A program made the translations under genes and the position numbers. From positions 64,846,100-64,910,099 of the forward strand of contig NW_026262712.1 in assembly GCF_021869535.1 (NCBI RefSeq): a stretch of DNA of 64,000 bases, read 5' to 3'. Under the pieces are notes generated by a model. The model was given only the letters and a program-made list of their open reading frames with translations, made no database searches and had not been told where the DNA came from. Positions within the stretch are counted from its first letter, which is position 1; each line of letters begins with the position of its first letter. This DNA comes from Mytilus californianus. Its lineage: Eukaryota > Mollusca > Bivalvia > Mytilida > Mytilidae. Shown here piece by piece: positions 46,184 through 57,635 of the stretch.

Positions 46184-49100
46184 CTTTTGTTCGAAGTAAT
46201 ACATATCAATTATTTAAGACCGGTGGAGAAACCTGGGAGCCATCACGACAACGGTGTATAGATGTTGGAATGGATCTGGCGATGATAAAGGACAATGCTG
46301 AATTAGATGTGGTGAAAACTTACATTGCTAGTGTTGGTGGGTAGGTGGTACAAAACTTACATTGTTAGTGTTGGTTGGTAAGTGACGAAAACTTACATTG
46401 CTAGTGTTGGTGGGTAAGTTCTATTGCTAGTATTAATGTATAAGTGGTGAAAACTTACATTGCAAGTATTGGTAGGTAAGTGGTATTGGTAGTCTTGAGG
46501 GATAAGTGGTGAAAACTTACATTGCATGCTAATGTTGGTAGTTAAGTGGCATTGCTAGTATTGAGGAATAAGTATTGGTGAAAACTTGCTAGTATTGGTT
46601 GATAAGTGGTATATTGTTGGTATTGAGGGATAATTGGTGAAAACTTGCATTGCTAGTATTGGTTGGTAAGTGGTATTGTAAGTGTTGAAAGATAATTGGT
46701 GAAAACTTACATTGCAAGTGTTTGTGGGTAAGTAGTATTGTTAGTGTTGAAATATAATTGGTGAAAACTTGCATTGCAAGTGTTGGTGGGTAAGTAGTAT
46801 TGTTAGTGTTGAGGGATAATTGGTGAAAGCTTACATTGCTAGTGTTGGTGGGTAAGTAGTATTGTTAGTGTTGAAGGATAATTGGTGAAAGCTTACATTG
46901 CTAGTGTTGGTGGGTAAGTAGTATTGTTAGTGTTGAGGGATAATTGGTGAAAGCTTACATTGCTAGTGTTGGTGGGTAAGTAGTATTGTTAGTGTTGAGG
47001 GATAATTGGTGAAAGCTTACATTGCTAGTGTTGGTGGGTAAGTGGTATTGTTAGTGTTGAGGGATAATTGGTGAAAGCTTACATTGCTAGTGTTGGTGGG
47101 TAAGTAGTATTGTTAGTGTTGAGGGATAATTGGTGAAAAATTACATTGCTAGTGTTGGTAGGTAAATGACATTGCTATAGTATTGAGAAATAAGTCAATA
47201 GTATTATCGTTTTCAATAAGGCTATTGTTTAAAATAATAAATTCATGCCAGGGGACGATTCAGGCCACGTGTGCCCAACCCACACCTCTAAAACATAACA
47301 AAAATTGCTTTTGGCATAAACCATGGCAAAACATTTTTATGTTCGCGCCCTTCCTTTACCAAAAATCCTGAATCACCGCCTGAATATTACCGATTTGACA
47401 TATAACATTTCATCAACCTCTTGCATATTAAATAATTCTTAGACAACAAATCCTTAATGTTTATAGTGAAGTTCAATTAAATGTTATAGTAATATTTGGG
47501 CTGTTAGCGTTAAGTCGAATATATATACAGATTGTTATAACTACCTTTGTATGAGTATCATTGTTAAAGAAGTCAAGTCAAATACACTGCGGAAAAAAAC
47601 CTGAAGTCTTATGATAACTTATAACTTACTCGAAACACGCACATCGCTTGAGTGGATTTATTCTAGTTTATACATTATACGTTTTAAACCAACTACTAGT
47701 ATGCTGTAATCAAACCTTGCAAAAATGATCACAGAAGGATAAGGTTTTTTTCTTTCTATTTCGCATCTGGTTTTAAGGAGTTAACTCTCAATGACTGACT
47801 TGATATTTATTCTTTGGACAATATCTCAGCCCTAGTATTTGATGGTGGTCGTGTGGCTAAATCTTTGGTTTTCTGATTAATATTTTGTAATTGTTGTTAG
47901 TCTTTTCTTCTCTTTTTTCTTTTTGTCATGGTGTTGTCTGTTTTTATTGTACTTATGATTTTCGAATACCCCTGTTATCTTCTCTCACTTTCATTCCATG
48001 TGATATAGCCATTACAAAATCTGATATAAAAATTAATATTCTTTCAGACCAGGCGAACAAATGTGGATCGGTATGGTTTGGGACACAGCAAACCAGGTTC
48101 ATAAATGGCTGGATGGGGAAGTAGTATCTTGGGCTCCATGGGTAACGGCAACTCAAGAGCCTAACTGTATGAGTCCTTCGGCATTGGATTGCGCCAGTCA
48201 AGACCAAAACTACGTCCGTATGACAACTTCATATGAGTTTATGTCTCATATAAAGTCAAAGTTATATGATGTACTTTGTGAAGGTAATCAAAATTGTCAA
48301 AAGTCCGGATAACATAACTCGTGTTTTGCTCACTGTTAAAGGCCGCTCCGTGACCTATATAGCTACTGAAATCCGATTTAAAAAAAAATAAGGCTAATGA
48401 TACAACTCTCTGCCAATTTAACGCAATAAGTATGTGGCTCATAATGCCTTTTTGATTACATTGAATTATTTCGGTATAAATAATAGGAAATTTGGGATAC
48501 ATGTCAATGAGACAAGCCAACAACCCAACGACACAAATAACTTAAAAGAAATGAAAGACAGATATCTATACAATATATCGAGCTCTAAATCGCCCCGAGT
48601 CTATACATGGCAGTAATGTTAAAAACAAAAGAACATTTTTAGATTATAATAAATTCTTAAGTTGAATGAAGACCGTTGTAAGCTTTTAAATGCATTTTAT
48701 AAGAGAAAAATGATGGGATCTAATGAAGGAAGGAACGTTGCTTTTCGATTTTTCATTATAATTTTACTTTGTTTTTTTTTTTTATTTGAGAAGTTGGAAC
48801 CTTTACCAAATTTCTAAAGGTGTCCATTATAAATAGTCAACCATTGAGAAAAAAACTAATCGTATAATTATCGTATAAAGAGATAAAAGATACAAAATAC
48901 CGATGTGAGAGTACTCGCCTTTACTAACAGCCTACTTTTAACTAATAGATAAACCATATATTCTGGTAGGCTAAAATGTCTATAAGTACACTTCTGAATG
49001 AAAAAAAAACATCAGTATATGCAAACACGAGCATAACGAACGAGTTGGGGAATATACATACCCAAAGAAAGAGCATAAGGAATAACATTTGTATATGTAT

Positions 49101-50182
49101 TTTACAGTTTCTGCTACAACTACTACAGTGCATATTGTTCAGGTATGTACATAATTATGTGTATTGTAATTTTAAAGGTGACATATTGTATTAAGAACTT
49201 ACGTATTGCAATAAGAGCATGCATGATGAACATACTGTCTTGAACAGAGTAGCCTTGACGAAATCATCCCTGTACATCTGTTATAATCCCTATTTCGTCA
49301 AATAATTCATTAAATCGTGCATTTACTTGCTGTAGATTTTTTTCCTAAATTTGAAGTGAGACAAATTGCCCCATAATTATAAAGGTTATTATAATATCTC
49401 CTTTATTAACAAACTACGGTTTTATTACACCAATTAGCCATGATTCAGGTATTATACCTGAATTAAAAACAAGTTTAACAATTTCATGTATTTAGATAAA
49501 AACTGGTTTGCTTTTAATGTATTCGTTGACTATGTCATCATTCACCGGAGCTTTGCCATTACTTTTAAACGGCTGATAAAATTTCTTATGAACATTGACC
49601 TAATAGTATACTTGAAAATTTTCAAGGCACTAAATCCTGTGTCTGGTATTAATATTGAATGAAAAAATCTCCTCGTCATCTCAGTAGGAAAAGACATGAT
49701 AATAATCAAGGCTCCGTGTTGAAGGCCGTACTTTGGCCTATAATGGTTTACTTTTTACAAGTTGTGACTTGGATGGAGAGTTGTCTCATTGGCACTCATG
49801 CCACATCTTATATCTATATAATAAAATGCTTGTTTTCTTGAAAGCAGATATTACTTTGTTACTAAAGTTATATTTATATTTGAAGGAATCTGACAGCAAA
49901 CTATCCTTAGTTGTCATCATTGGGTTGTCTGCTGGTTTCGGAGGCTTTTTCGTGTTATGTTGCATGTGCTGCTGTCTGTGGAAGTTTCTATGTGGTAGTA
50001 AAGATGACAACAAGATCGAGCAAGCACCGGAAGTGGAAGAGGTTACTGTGGATACAACTGAACAAATGAAACTTGACAATCCATGGATGAAACAAGAGGA
50101 GATTAGCTTCTGTTTACGTCAGAAATACGTCTTTGATTTTCCTAATGAGATTGTTGGTAAACGGCACAAATACATTAAATAA
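46184..50182 (+). CDS. Membrane-anchored C-type lectin-like protein, 5' partial
   Basis: Four exons joined in frame: 46184-46340 (enters phase 1, leaves phase 2), 48048-48283, 49108-49142, 49886-50182. Exons 1-2 form a C-type lectin domain: YQLFKTGGETW..SRQRC, then WIGM, W..DG, an EPN sugar-binding motif at 48157-48165, DC, and VLCE. The usual WND calcium motif is replaced by KLYD, so calcium-dependent binding may be weakened. Exon 3 encodes a short Thr-rich stalk (VSATTTTVHIVQ). Exon 4 gives one membrane segment (LSLVVIIGLSAGFGGFFVLC), a Cys cluster (CCMCCCLWKFLC, possible palmitoylation) and a tail of about 65 residues. Topology is likely type I, a cell-surface recognition receptor. The signal peptide and domain start are not found; the exon 4 acceptor (TTTGAAG) is weak but fits phase. 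The stop is TAA at 50180. Confidence 0.83.
46308..47170 (+). repeat. 62-bp minisatellite derived from the lectin exon end and splice donor
   Basis: The last 33 bases of the lectin exon (GTGGTGAAAACTTACATTGC through GTTGGTGG, then GTAGGT donor) begin an array that runs about 830 bp into the intron. The mature unit is 62 bp, made of two related halves: one keeps TTACATTGCTAGTGTTGGTG followed by GGTAAGT, the other TATTGTTAGTGTTGAGGGAT. Copies between 46787 and 47160 are almost identical. Each carries a good donor-like GGTAAGT. Confidence 0.93.
47171..48047. other. Remainder of lectin intron 1
   Basis: AT-rich. About 47860-47990 resembles family C (CTTTTTGTCATGGTGTTGTC). Otherwise nothing recognised. 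Confidence 0.5.
49698..49825 (+). mobile_element. Dispersed repeat family A fragment next to lectin exon 4
   Basis: CAAGGCTCCGTGTTGAAGG ... GGATGGAGAGTTGTCTCATT ... TCTTATATCTATATAATAAA. It ends about 60 bp before the last lectin exon. Confidence 0.8.
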
Positions 50183-50195
50183 AACTGATAGAAAT

Positions 50196-50255
50196 ATGTA
50201 CACTTACATTAATATGTACACTTACATTAATATGTACACTTACATTAATATGTAT
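50196..50255. repeat. 18-bp tandem repeat in lectin 3' flank
   Basis: Three perfect copies of ATGTACACTTACATTAAT directly after the lectin stop codon region. Confidence 0.9.
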
Positions 50256-51184
50256 AGTAAATCTTGTCCATCAGAGTAACATTTTTCATCGTTCTCATGT
50301 AGATATGTAATGGACAACTAAAACGATCAGGATTAAAACTGGGTGGAGTATATATGTCAACGTATATATGTGTTCCCCCTAACAGAAGATTATAGAGCGC
50401 CGTAGCTGCCTGATGTGAACATATGTTTATATATGCACATACTTTTCAATATATGCACAAAAGATAGTCTGGAAACTCTGTTATAATATATGTTTCTATT
50501 GGAACAACTGTTCTATACTCTTTATTCCGTTAAGAACAAATGACTGTAATATTTCTACCATTTGGAACTTATATCATCAATGAACTCTATTTCATGACAC
50601 ATACAATACTGTATAGCCAAACGAATTAAAGACGAAAAGAATGTATTTTCCATTGAATATAATTGAAACCAACAGATTTTCTTTAGAAGTTGATCACTAG
50701 TTCTGATATTTTGAAGACTGTTTAGAATATGCCTACAGAACCATTTCCAGCAAATTTCAGAGCTAAACCCTTTTGGATTTAAGTTTCAGATAGGTAACGT
50801 TTACAAACTATAGACTACTTTTTTACACTTTGGATGAAAATTTCACCCATAGCAAAGTTGAAACGTTATCAAAAAGTGATCTACAGGTATACCATTTTTC
50901 TAAAAAATAAATATGCATTTGGTCCAGTGTGATCCCATTTGGATAAAACTTTGGGAGTCCCTGTTCCCTCAAAAGGGGTACCTTTCAAATACATCAAATA
51001 TATAGATTAAAACTACCCAAATGAAAACTGTCTTTGCTAGTTAAGGAACTTATGATTTTCGTTTCGAAAATTTGAAACAAGTGTGAACATGTATGCTTTA
51101 TAATTGAAAAATAATTCAGCACTTGAAATGTACTCGTTATAAAAGTGATAGGGAATTTACTCATCATACATTAGGCCATTAACT
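50256..51184. other. 3' flank of lectin gene, nothing recognised
   Basis: AT-rich sequence, probably including the lectin 3' UTR. No further exon seen. Confidence 0.45.
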
Positions 51185-51330
51185 TCCTCTGTTGAACTGT
51201 TTCCCATTTTGTCATGCCAGGGCCTTTTGTAAGTTTGTTGTTGTTGGTCTATAGTTGTTTACCTACTCGTCCATGGTCTCTGGTGGAAAGTTGTCTCATT
51301 AGCAATCATACAACATCTCCTTTCCCTAAT
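51185..51330 (+). mobile_element. Dispersed repeat family B copy
   Basis: GTTGTTGGTCTATAGTTGTT, GTCTCTGGTGGAAAGTTGTC and CAATCATACAACATCTCC. Confidence 0.65.
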
Positions 51331-51426
51331 TTTACCTGTTTCCCTCGTCGAATGGTTTGTATCAACCTAAATTATGAGGTATGAGTTCTAGCCGTTTTTG
51401 CAGTGAAAAAGTTATAAACAAAATGA

Positions 51427-51736
51427 TTATAAATAAGAAGATGTGGTCTGAGTGCCAATGAGACAACTCTCCATCCAAGTCACAATGTGTAAAAAGTAAA
51501 CAATTATAGGTCAAAGTACGGCCTTCAACACGGAGCCATGGCTCACACCGAACAGCAAGCTATAAAGGGCTCCAAAATGACTAGTGTAAAACAATTCAAA
51601 CAGGAAAACCAGCTGTATAATCTATATAAAAAACGAGAAATGTCAAACACTAAGACTTATGAAACATATCAACAAACGACAACCACCAAACAACAGGTTC
51701 CTGACTTAGGACAGATGCATACAAATGCAGCATAGT
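51427..51736 (-). mobile_element. Dispersed repeat family A, intermediate-length copy
   Basis: Reverse orientation. From ATAAGAAGATGTGGTCTGAG to GACTTAGGACAGATGCATAC it matches the right 300 bp of the 512-bp element at 5974-6485, including the part left of TAGATTAGACC. The 65-codon frame at 51538 is this repeat. Confidence 0.85.
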
Positions 51737-51899
51737 TGTGATTAATTAACGGATGCTAGCAAAATGCGTTTCAGTTTATAAATAATGATATTCTATTTGG
51801 ATGCTTTAATTAAAAAAAACTGAAACTCATATAAGCAATATAAGCCTATTCGTAATTTCAACTGGTTGCTTTTCCAAAAGAAGAATTTTAAGTGTTCAC

Positions 51900-52122
51900 A
51901 CATTGTCATGTTACTGGAAATAAACTCTTTAGGTACACTCGAGACGAATTTGATGATATCATTGATGTTCATGTATATATGTCATATATTAAAAATTCTT
52001 CATTTAGGTGAAAATTCCAGTGGAAAATTACGAATTGACATATTGCGAAACGCGTTTTCACTACGATGGGCTAGTAACGCTGCTTGTGGAAGGTGATTAC
52101 CGTGAAATGTCATTTGCCTAGT
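51900..52122 (+). pseudogene. Possible coding remnant, unidentified
   Basis: Two adjacent frames look coding in composition. One reads ...NKLFRYTRDEFDDIIDVHV (about 51912-51975) and runs to a TGA. The other starts after a TTCATTTAG acceptor-like site at about 52009 and reads VKIPVENYELTYCETRF, then HYDGLVTLLVEGDYREMSFA, to TAG at 52122. Joining them would need a 35-base GT...AG gap, which is too short for a normal intron. I do not recognise the family. It may be a worn gene fragment or chance. Confidence 0.25.
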
Positions 52123-53150
52123 AGCATGTGATTCGCTATTGACATACTTATAATAATATTTTGACTTATTTTGTATTTTGTAGAATTATGTAATAGTGCT
52201 AAAGCTAAGGTTGAAACTCCCTCAGACAAAGTTGAATTTCACTTCAACGGTTTTGACTGATCAGTTTATGTCATTTTGGTTTTGTGCGCTCCGACGTTTT
52301 ACATTTTTGGCTTTCCAAACTTTCGGTCTCAAGCGTACCTATTTCAAAAACACGTGTTGTACGCGTTCTCATTATCTTTAGCAATTTTAAGTGTTATGTT
52401 TGAATATTGTACAAATATGATACAATATATCATTTCGCATTAGTTTTGTCATCAAGTTAGGATAATGATCTGAAAAAATTCAGTATTTTGATAGGTGTAA
52501 TGGAATTGTAACGGACCATGTACGTTTTCTAACATTGTCGTTCTTCATGTTGTTCTATTTTTAACATTAGAGAACTCAACTGTCGAAAATTTTAAATGAC
52601 CAAACTTAAGTGTCGAATTAAAGCTTAAATTTAACATTATTATTTTACGATGTTCTGATCTAAAGTTTATTTTATTCAGAGCAGTACAAAATTACAAGGC
52701 GGTGTCTACCATTCAATTTTTTAAAGATGTAATTTCCTACTGTCTTTACCCCCCTTGACAGCCGCAAAAACCACTTTACACCACGAGCGTTTTTTTTTTT
52801 TATGTTGTTTGTGGATTTTTTGTATGTTCTTCATGTCTTAACTCTTCAGATAAGTACGAAACAAGAACAACTTACATAAAACCCCATGTCGTATAGTAAA
52901 CTATAAAAATACCGACATAACAAAATGTGAAACAATTCACACAAAAAAAAAGGCCTGATTTGTGAAAAAAACAATCAACACAAACAGACAGCAAGCAACA
53001 ATTACAACTGAATTACAGGCTCCTGGTTTGTAATTGGAACATACGCAATGTGGCGGGTGATAAATGATGTTTGTTAGCCCTCAAACCTCCCCTATATCCC
53101 GAGACAGTGATGTAAACAGCACAAAATAAGAACAAATTGTAAAGATTAGT
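52123..53150. other. Intergenic stretch, nothing recognised
   Basis: AT-rich, with a T run near 52790. A few short open frames have no domain features. Confidence 0.45.
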
Positions 53151-53440
53151 TGAAAATGGATTGACTCAGCAGATTTGCACGAAGTTTAAAAAGAAATAAC
53201 ATAAAGCAACACAAACCCCACAAAAACTAGTCAATCTCGTGTGCTCCGGTAGGTTAAGCAGATCCTGCTCCACATATGGCTTCGTGCATGGTAAGTACAG
53301 TCACATTATTCTGTGATGTCTACTTCGGTGATGTCAAAATCATGGAAAAAGGACGATATTGTAGCTTCGACTATTAGAACAAATCTGGGGTCATCTGTGA
53401 CACAAGAATTCCATAGCGGTCAACCAAATCATAAAGGGAT
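53150..53440 (+). repeat. Dispersed repeat family C fragment
   Basis: GTGTGCTCCGGTAGGTTAAG, CAGATCCTGCTCCACATATG and TTCCATAGCGGTCAACCAAA match 33478-33650 (CAGATTCTGCTCCACATGTG, TTCCATAACAGTCAACC). Confidence 0.7.
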
Positions 53441-53701
53441 TACTTCAGTTTTACCACTAGGAACACTTGGTTTAATGTCTTCCTTTTAAGCAGCTACCCT
53501 CTATCAAGGAAATCATGATAGGAAAACAAGCACTTGAATATTATATCGACTAGGAGGTATATACTCCATATGCTGGACTGATGGAGTGTTGCTACATAGA
53601 AATATTAAGTTCGCAAAAGGAAAGCTGAAATCATCTCTTGTGTCGTATGTTTTTGTTCTCAACCGACCCTCATTGTCAATTTCTAGATATGAGGCAAACT
53701 T

Positions 53702-53912
53702 TTATATAGATTAGACTGTTGGTTTTTCCGTTTGAATGGTTTTACACTAGTAATTGTTTGGGGCCCTTTATAGCTTGCTGTTCGGTGTGAGCCAATGCTC
53801 CGTGTTGAAGGCCGTACCTTGACCTATAATGGTTTACTTTTATAAATTGTAACTTGGATGGAGAGTTGTCTCATTGGCACTCATACCACATCTTCCTATA
53901 TTTATTTATTAT
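53702..53912 (+). mobile_element. Dispersed repeat family A copy
   Basis: TATATAGATTAGACTGTTGG ... TAGCTTGCTGTTCGGTGTGA ... GTCTCATTGGCACTCATACC ... CTTCCTATATTTA. It starts at the same internal point as the copies at 10212 and 63340. Confidence 0.85.
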
Positions 53913-54839
53913 ATCTGCGGTATCCTTTATTTCAAGTTCGATGGGATAAATGCGTTTAACATAGTCACAAATCAGGAATGGCTTAAAATGTTGCTGTTCT
54001 GTATGCAGTAGGCAATTGTTTATTCTTTCTTTTTTTCTATGATAAACAGAGAAAAATGTGCAATAAAAGTACAGAATATAGAATGATATATATTGACAAA
54101 GAAATGAAGACCCCTCCCTAAATCCAGCCCTTCTGTTAGTTTATAAACTGTTTATTAAACCATGTCAAACGGCTCATTATAAGCATATAATCAGAAAAAG
54201 AATTAAAACTGATTCGCACACTCTTACACATCCCACGTGACACATCCTTCACAGAAAATATCCAAATGCAAACAAATTGAACTCGGTCGTGTAAAGAGAG
54301 ATAACTCTAACTTGGTTTAATATCTATAAAATGTTCATACAACTTTGAATTATTCATACCTGAGATTCATGCCCTGTCAGATAAATGTAGATAATTGTAT
54401 TAACCAGTTGACTTCCTCGTTCAATTATCTATCATGCTATACAATTGAATCTAAATAGTCTAAAAAAATAAGATAACATGACAGGTGGTCTTCATTGGCC
54501 ATAACAGATACATAAACCAATTGTCTTATATGTATAACTTCATTTATTTCACTTCATTTTTTCAAGCTAGAGAATATCCCGAATGTATCACCTAGAAATG
54601 TATTTCTCTTATGTGAGTATAAAGGACAACAAAATGAACAACTCTCTACCGATCGAGTTAATGGTACATAAACTTTCACTTGAATATTAGTTTTCCATGT
54701 TCCGATCAGTCTTCCTTTCATATCGATGCGGAGACTTTGATTACTGAATCTGAATCTGAAAATCATGGGTCGTTTATCTCGATTTTTTATATTAGGATAA
54801 TTCAAAAATTAAAAAATTAACTCGAATGTAAAACATGTT
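53913..54839. other. Intergenic stretch, nothing recognised
   Basis: AT-rich. An 83-codon minus-strand frame at 54554-54805 shows no motif that I recognise and no splice context. Confidence 0.4.
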
Positions 54840-54854
54840 TTGAGTTTTCGGTGG

Positions 54855-54986
54855 TCTAAGTAGTCCAACTACTTCTCTCCGGGCAATTCGGCTTCCGTCA
54901 CCAATTAAAAATGACCGCAAAGAAATAGTCAATAGTCAGCTGAACGTGGCGTTAAGCACCAATCAATCAATCAATCGATCAATCTT
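54855..54986 (+). mobile_element. SINE fragment with (AATC)n tail
   Basis: GGTCTAAGTAGTCCAACTAC, CTCCGGGCAATTCGGCTTCC and GGCGTTAAGCACCAATCAAT match the body of the SINE at 27648-27910 in opposite orientation. The 5' tRNA half is mostly missing. Confidence 0.7.
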
Positions 54987-55474
54987 GTATGAATTGAAGA
55001 ATCTTTAACACTGTTCCAGTATTTTAGAAAATTTTGTTTTATGTGACTTTTTAGAAAATTTCAAATTTGTCTTTATACTTATGTTTTTAAAATTAGTAAG
55101 TCCAGATTTAACTTTTTAATTTGTTAAAGTGAATTTTCAAGGACATGCCAATGCAATAACATCTGATTGATATTATCAAAACTTCAATCTCTGTGACTCC
55201 AATAATATTTGTACAATATTTTTTTTTACCCCAAGAATGTATTTACCGTTTTTATATACAGATCAGAATGAACCTCTGACAAAAGTTATGCATTTGGATA
55301 AAAGCTCAATAATATCAAAAAAACTTGCGTTTTATTGTTTTTTACACTCTTAATTTCTTATCTTATCTTATCGTATAGTATATGTCATACAATTTTCCTT
55401 TTGCATCCTCACTATTTTTATCTCATGAAAGTTAGCGGGAGGTCACCGGAACAGCCAAAAGGTATTTTCCAACT

Positions 55475-55490
55475 TTTCAAACATGGCGGC
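55475..55490 (+). promoter_or_regulatory. YY1-like site over the PLEKHA-like start codon
   Basis: CAAACATGGCGGCTG fits the AANATGGCGGC consensus known from many animal promoters and early exons. It also gives an A at -3, a good start context. Confidence 0.45.
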
Positions 55491-55773
55491 TGATCTACTT
55501 CGGGAGCGACTCCCAGCACACCTGAGCATAGGTGTTACAAGAGACGGAAGAGTTTTCTTTGTTGAGTAAGTTTTCTGTGAAGAATGTCAATGTTAATCGT
55601 TTCAATCTGACATTTTATTCAACAATCGCGTCATTTTATTGTTTTAAATACCTTCCTCAAAGTTTTTCACACCTGTTGTTTTGTTTATGTTGACAGTGAC
55701 CGAATTCAGACGACATCATGGCTTCATCCGAGAACGGGACAGCCAGTCAAAACGGGTCATAGACAAATTCAAG
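55483..55773 (+). CDS. PLEKHA5/PLEKHA7-like protein, first two exons (3' partial)
   Basis: Exons 55483-55565 and 55697-55773 join in phase 2 and leave in phase 1. They encode about 53 residues starting MAADLLRERLPAHLSIGVTR. The pattern GVTRDGRVFFVDD...TTSWLHPRTGQPV.TGH is the first WW domain of the PLEKHA5/PLEKHA7 family (vertebrate members read RGGRVFFIN...TTWLHPVTGE or RDGRVFFIN...TTWLHPRTGE). In those proteins tandem WW domains at the N-terminus bind proline-rich partners at cell junctions and a PH domain follows. No LPxGWE second WW exon was found up to 64000, so the next intron exceeds 8.2 kb. The gene extends to the right of the window. Confidence 0.87.
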
Positions 55774-57170
55774 GTAAATATTCAAAGATAATAAACTAAA
55801 TTTAATACCTAACATGCACGTTTTTGTAGAGAAATGGCGGGAGATTCCCATTTATAAGTAATGAATCACACTGTGTCAAAGTTGGGATGTTTACTCATCA
55901 ACTTGTCAAACCAAGAATTTGCAGACTTGCAAATCTTAAAACATGACATATTACCATATATAATGATATAGGTAGTCTAGCCTTAAATGATTATTTTAAT
56001 GGTTGATTTAATGTCTTCAAATCTACTATAAATGATTATAAATCAAATGTAATGAAAAATATTAGTTGTTAAAGAGTTCTCGCTCAGGGACCAGAAAATC
56101 TTAACTGTTCGGATATTGGTAAGTGAAGTCCCAGTCTATGAAGAAACCTATGAAGGACCTAGTGATCCCCAATTGACATGATTGAATTGTGATACATGCA
56201 CTTCAGGTACTGATCCAGTAATTTTGAGAAAGGGTGTCCCCAAGCACAACAACATTAATTAGGAGTGGGACTTGTAAAAATCTATGCACTAACCATATAT
56301 ATGTATGTACATGTAGCTCTATTTTCGTTATGCTTGCCAGGACAAACAAACAATATTGTAATTTTGGTCTAATTGTAATTATAAATGTTATTGGGAATCT
56401 ATTGAAAAATATGTTATATTAGAAAAGGTTGTAATTTTAAATATCATCAATCAGCATCATTACCAACGCATGAAACAAATCAAACTAACTGAGTGTCTGT
56501 GAGATCTTAGCGATCTTGAAAATTCCATTTACCAAAATTTTAGAAAAAAAAACTGCATCTGCATTTCCAAGTGAACTCAACATTAAACTGAAACTTACTT
56601 GTTGATTCACAAATTGTCATCATAGTTAATTGTAAAATTCAAGTTTACTTTGCATAGTTTAACTCCAAAAACTTTCTTTCACAATTAAATTTTGGTATTT
56701 GGTAGTAATGTGTATTACGAGATTAACCTGTTTTCATTAATGTCCCTCAGTAATAATTGTAGGTCTACCCTGAGAAACTACTACTACATTTATTTGTACA
56801 TTAATTTTTTTTGTTTAGATATTTTATATTATGCCTCTGTGATTACTTACATTGTAGCTTGTAAAATTCATGTATATATTATAACTTTGTTATGAGAATG
56901 GTTTTCTTTAGTCTCAAACAATTTTTTTTCCAAATTTAATGAGATTTTCAACATTTGTTTTTGAATGGTTTCATTCAATGTATTTCATTTAAAAAAAATC
57001 ATTCAAATGATGTATATGTAAAATAAGATAGTAATATATTTGAAATCATTGTAATCTACAATCACAAATGTTCAAATGCTTAACTGTAGAATGTCTGTTT
57101 ACAACCATTAAATAATAATAAATACAAAAATTCAAATGCACAACTTTCACAATTTCTGATTCAATTGGTA
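55774..57170. other. PLEKHA-like intron 2, first part
   Basis: AT-rich intron sequence without recognised exon or repeat. Confidence 0.5.
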
Positions 57171-57171
57171 C

Positions 57172-57437
57172 CTCAAACTACTTAGTCCCCTAAAACACAA
57201 ATTCAGTGTAATACCTCAATTTACTTAGTCCCCTAAAACACAAATTCAAAGTAATACCTCAATTTACTTAGTCCCCTAAAACACAAATTCAAAGTAATAC
57301 CTCAATTTACTTAGTCCCCTTAAACACAAATTCAACGTAGAACCTCAATTTACTTAGTCCCCTAAAACACAATTTCAATGTGGTTAAAATATTTACTTAC
57401 ATGTACATTGATGTAGTCCCCATAAACACAATTTCAA
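57172..57437. repeat. 43-bp tandem repeat in PLEKHA-like intron 2
   Basis: About six units with ACTTAGTCCCCTAAAACACA and AATTCAAAGTAATACCTC; the last two are diverged. The sequence is unrelated to the 43-bp array at 17505. Confidence 0.88.
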
Positions 57438-57559
57438 TGTGGTTCAAATATTTTTGAGTGCAATGTACATGTACCAGTGAGTGAGACATGCAAATATGTT
57501 ACCATGGTTATACTTGTATATATCAGAATGACATAAAATAATGAGACAAGATCCAACCC

Positions 57560-57635
57560 TTCTATCCACTTCATTTGAACCTGGGTGGATTAGTTGTCTT
57601 ATTGGCAATCATACCACATCTCCTAATTTTTATAA
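57560..57635 (+). mobile_element. Family B 3'-end fragment
   Basis: GGATTAGTTGTCTTATTGGC and AATCATACCACATCTCC only. Confidence 0.5.
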
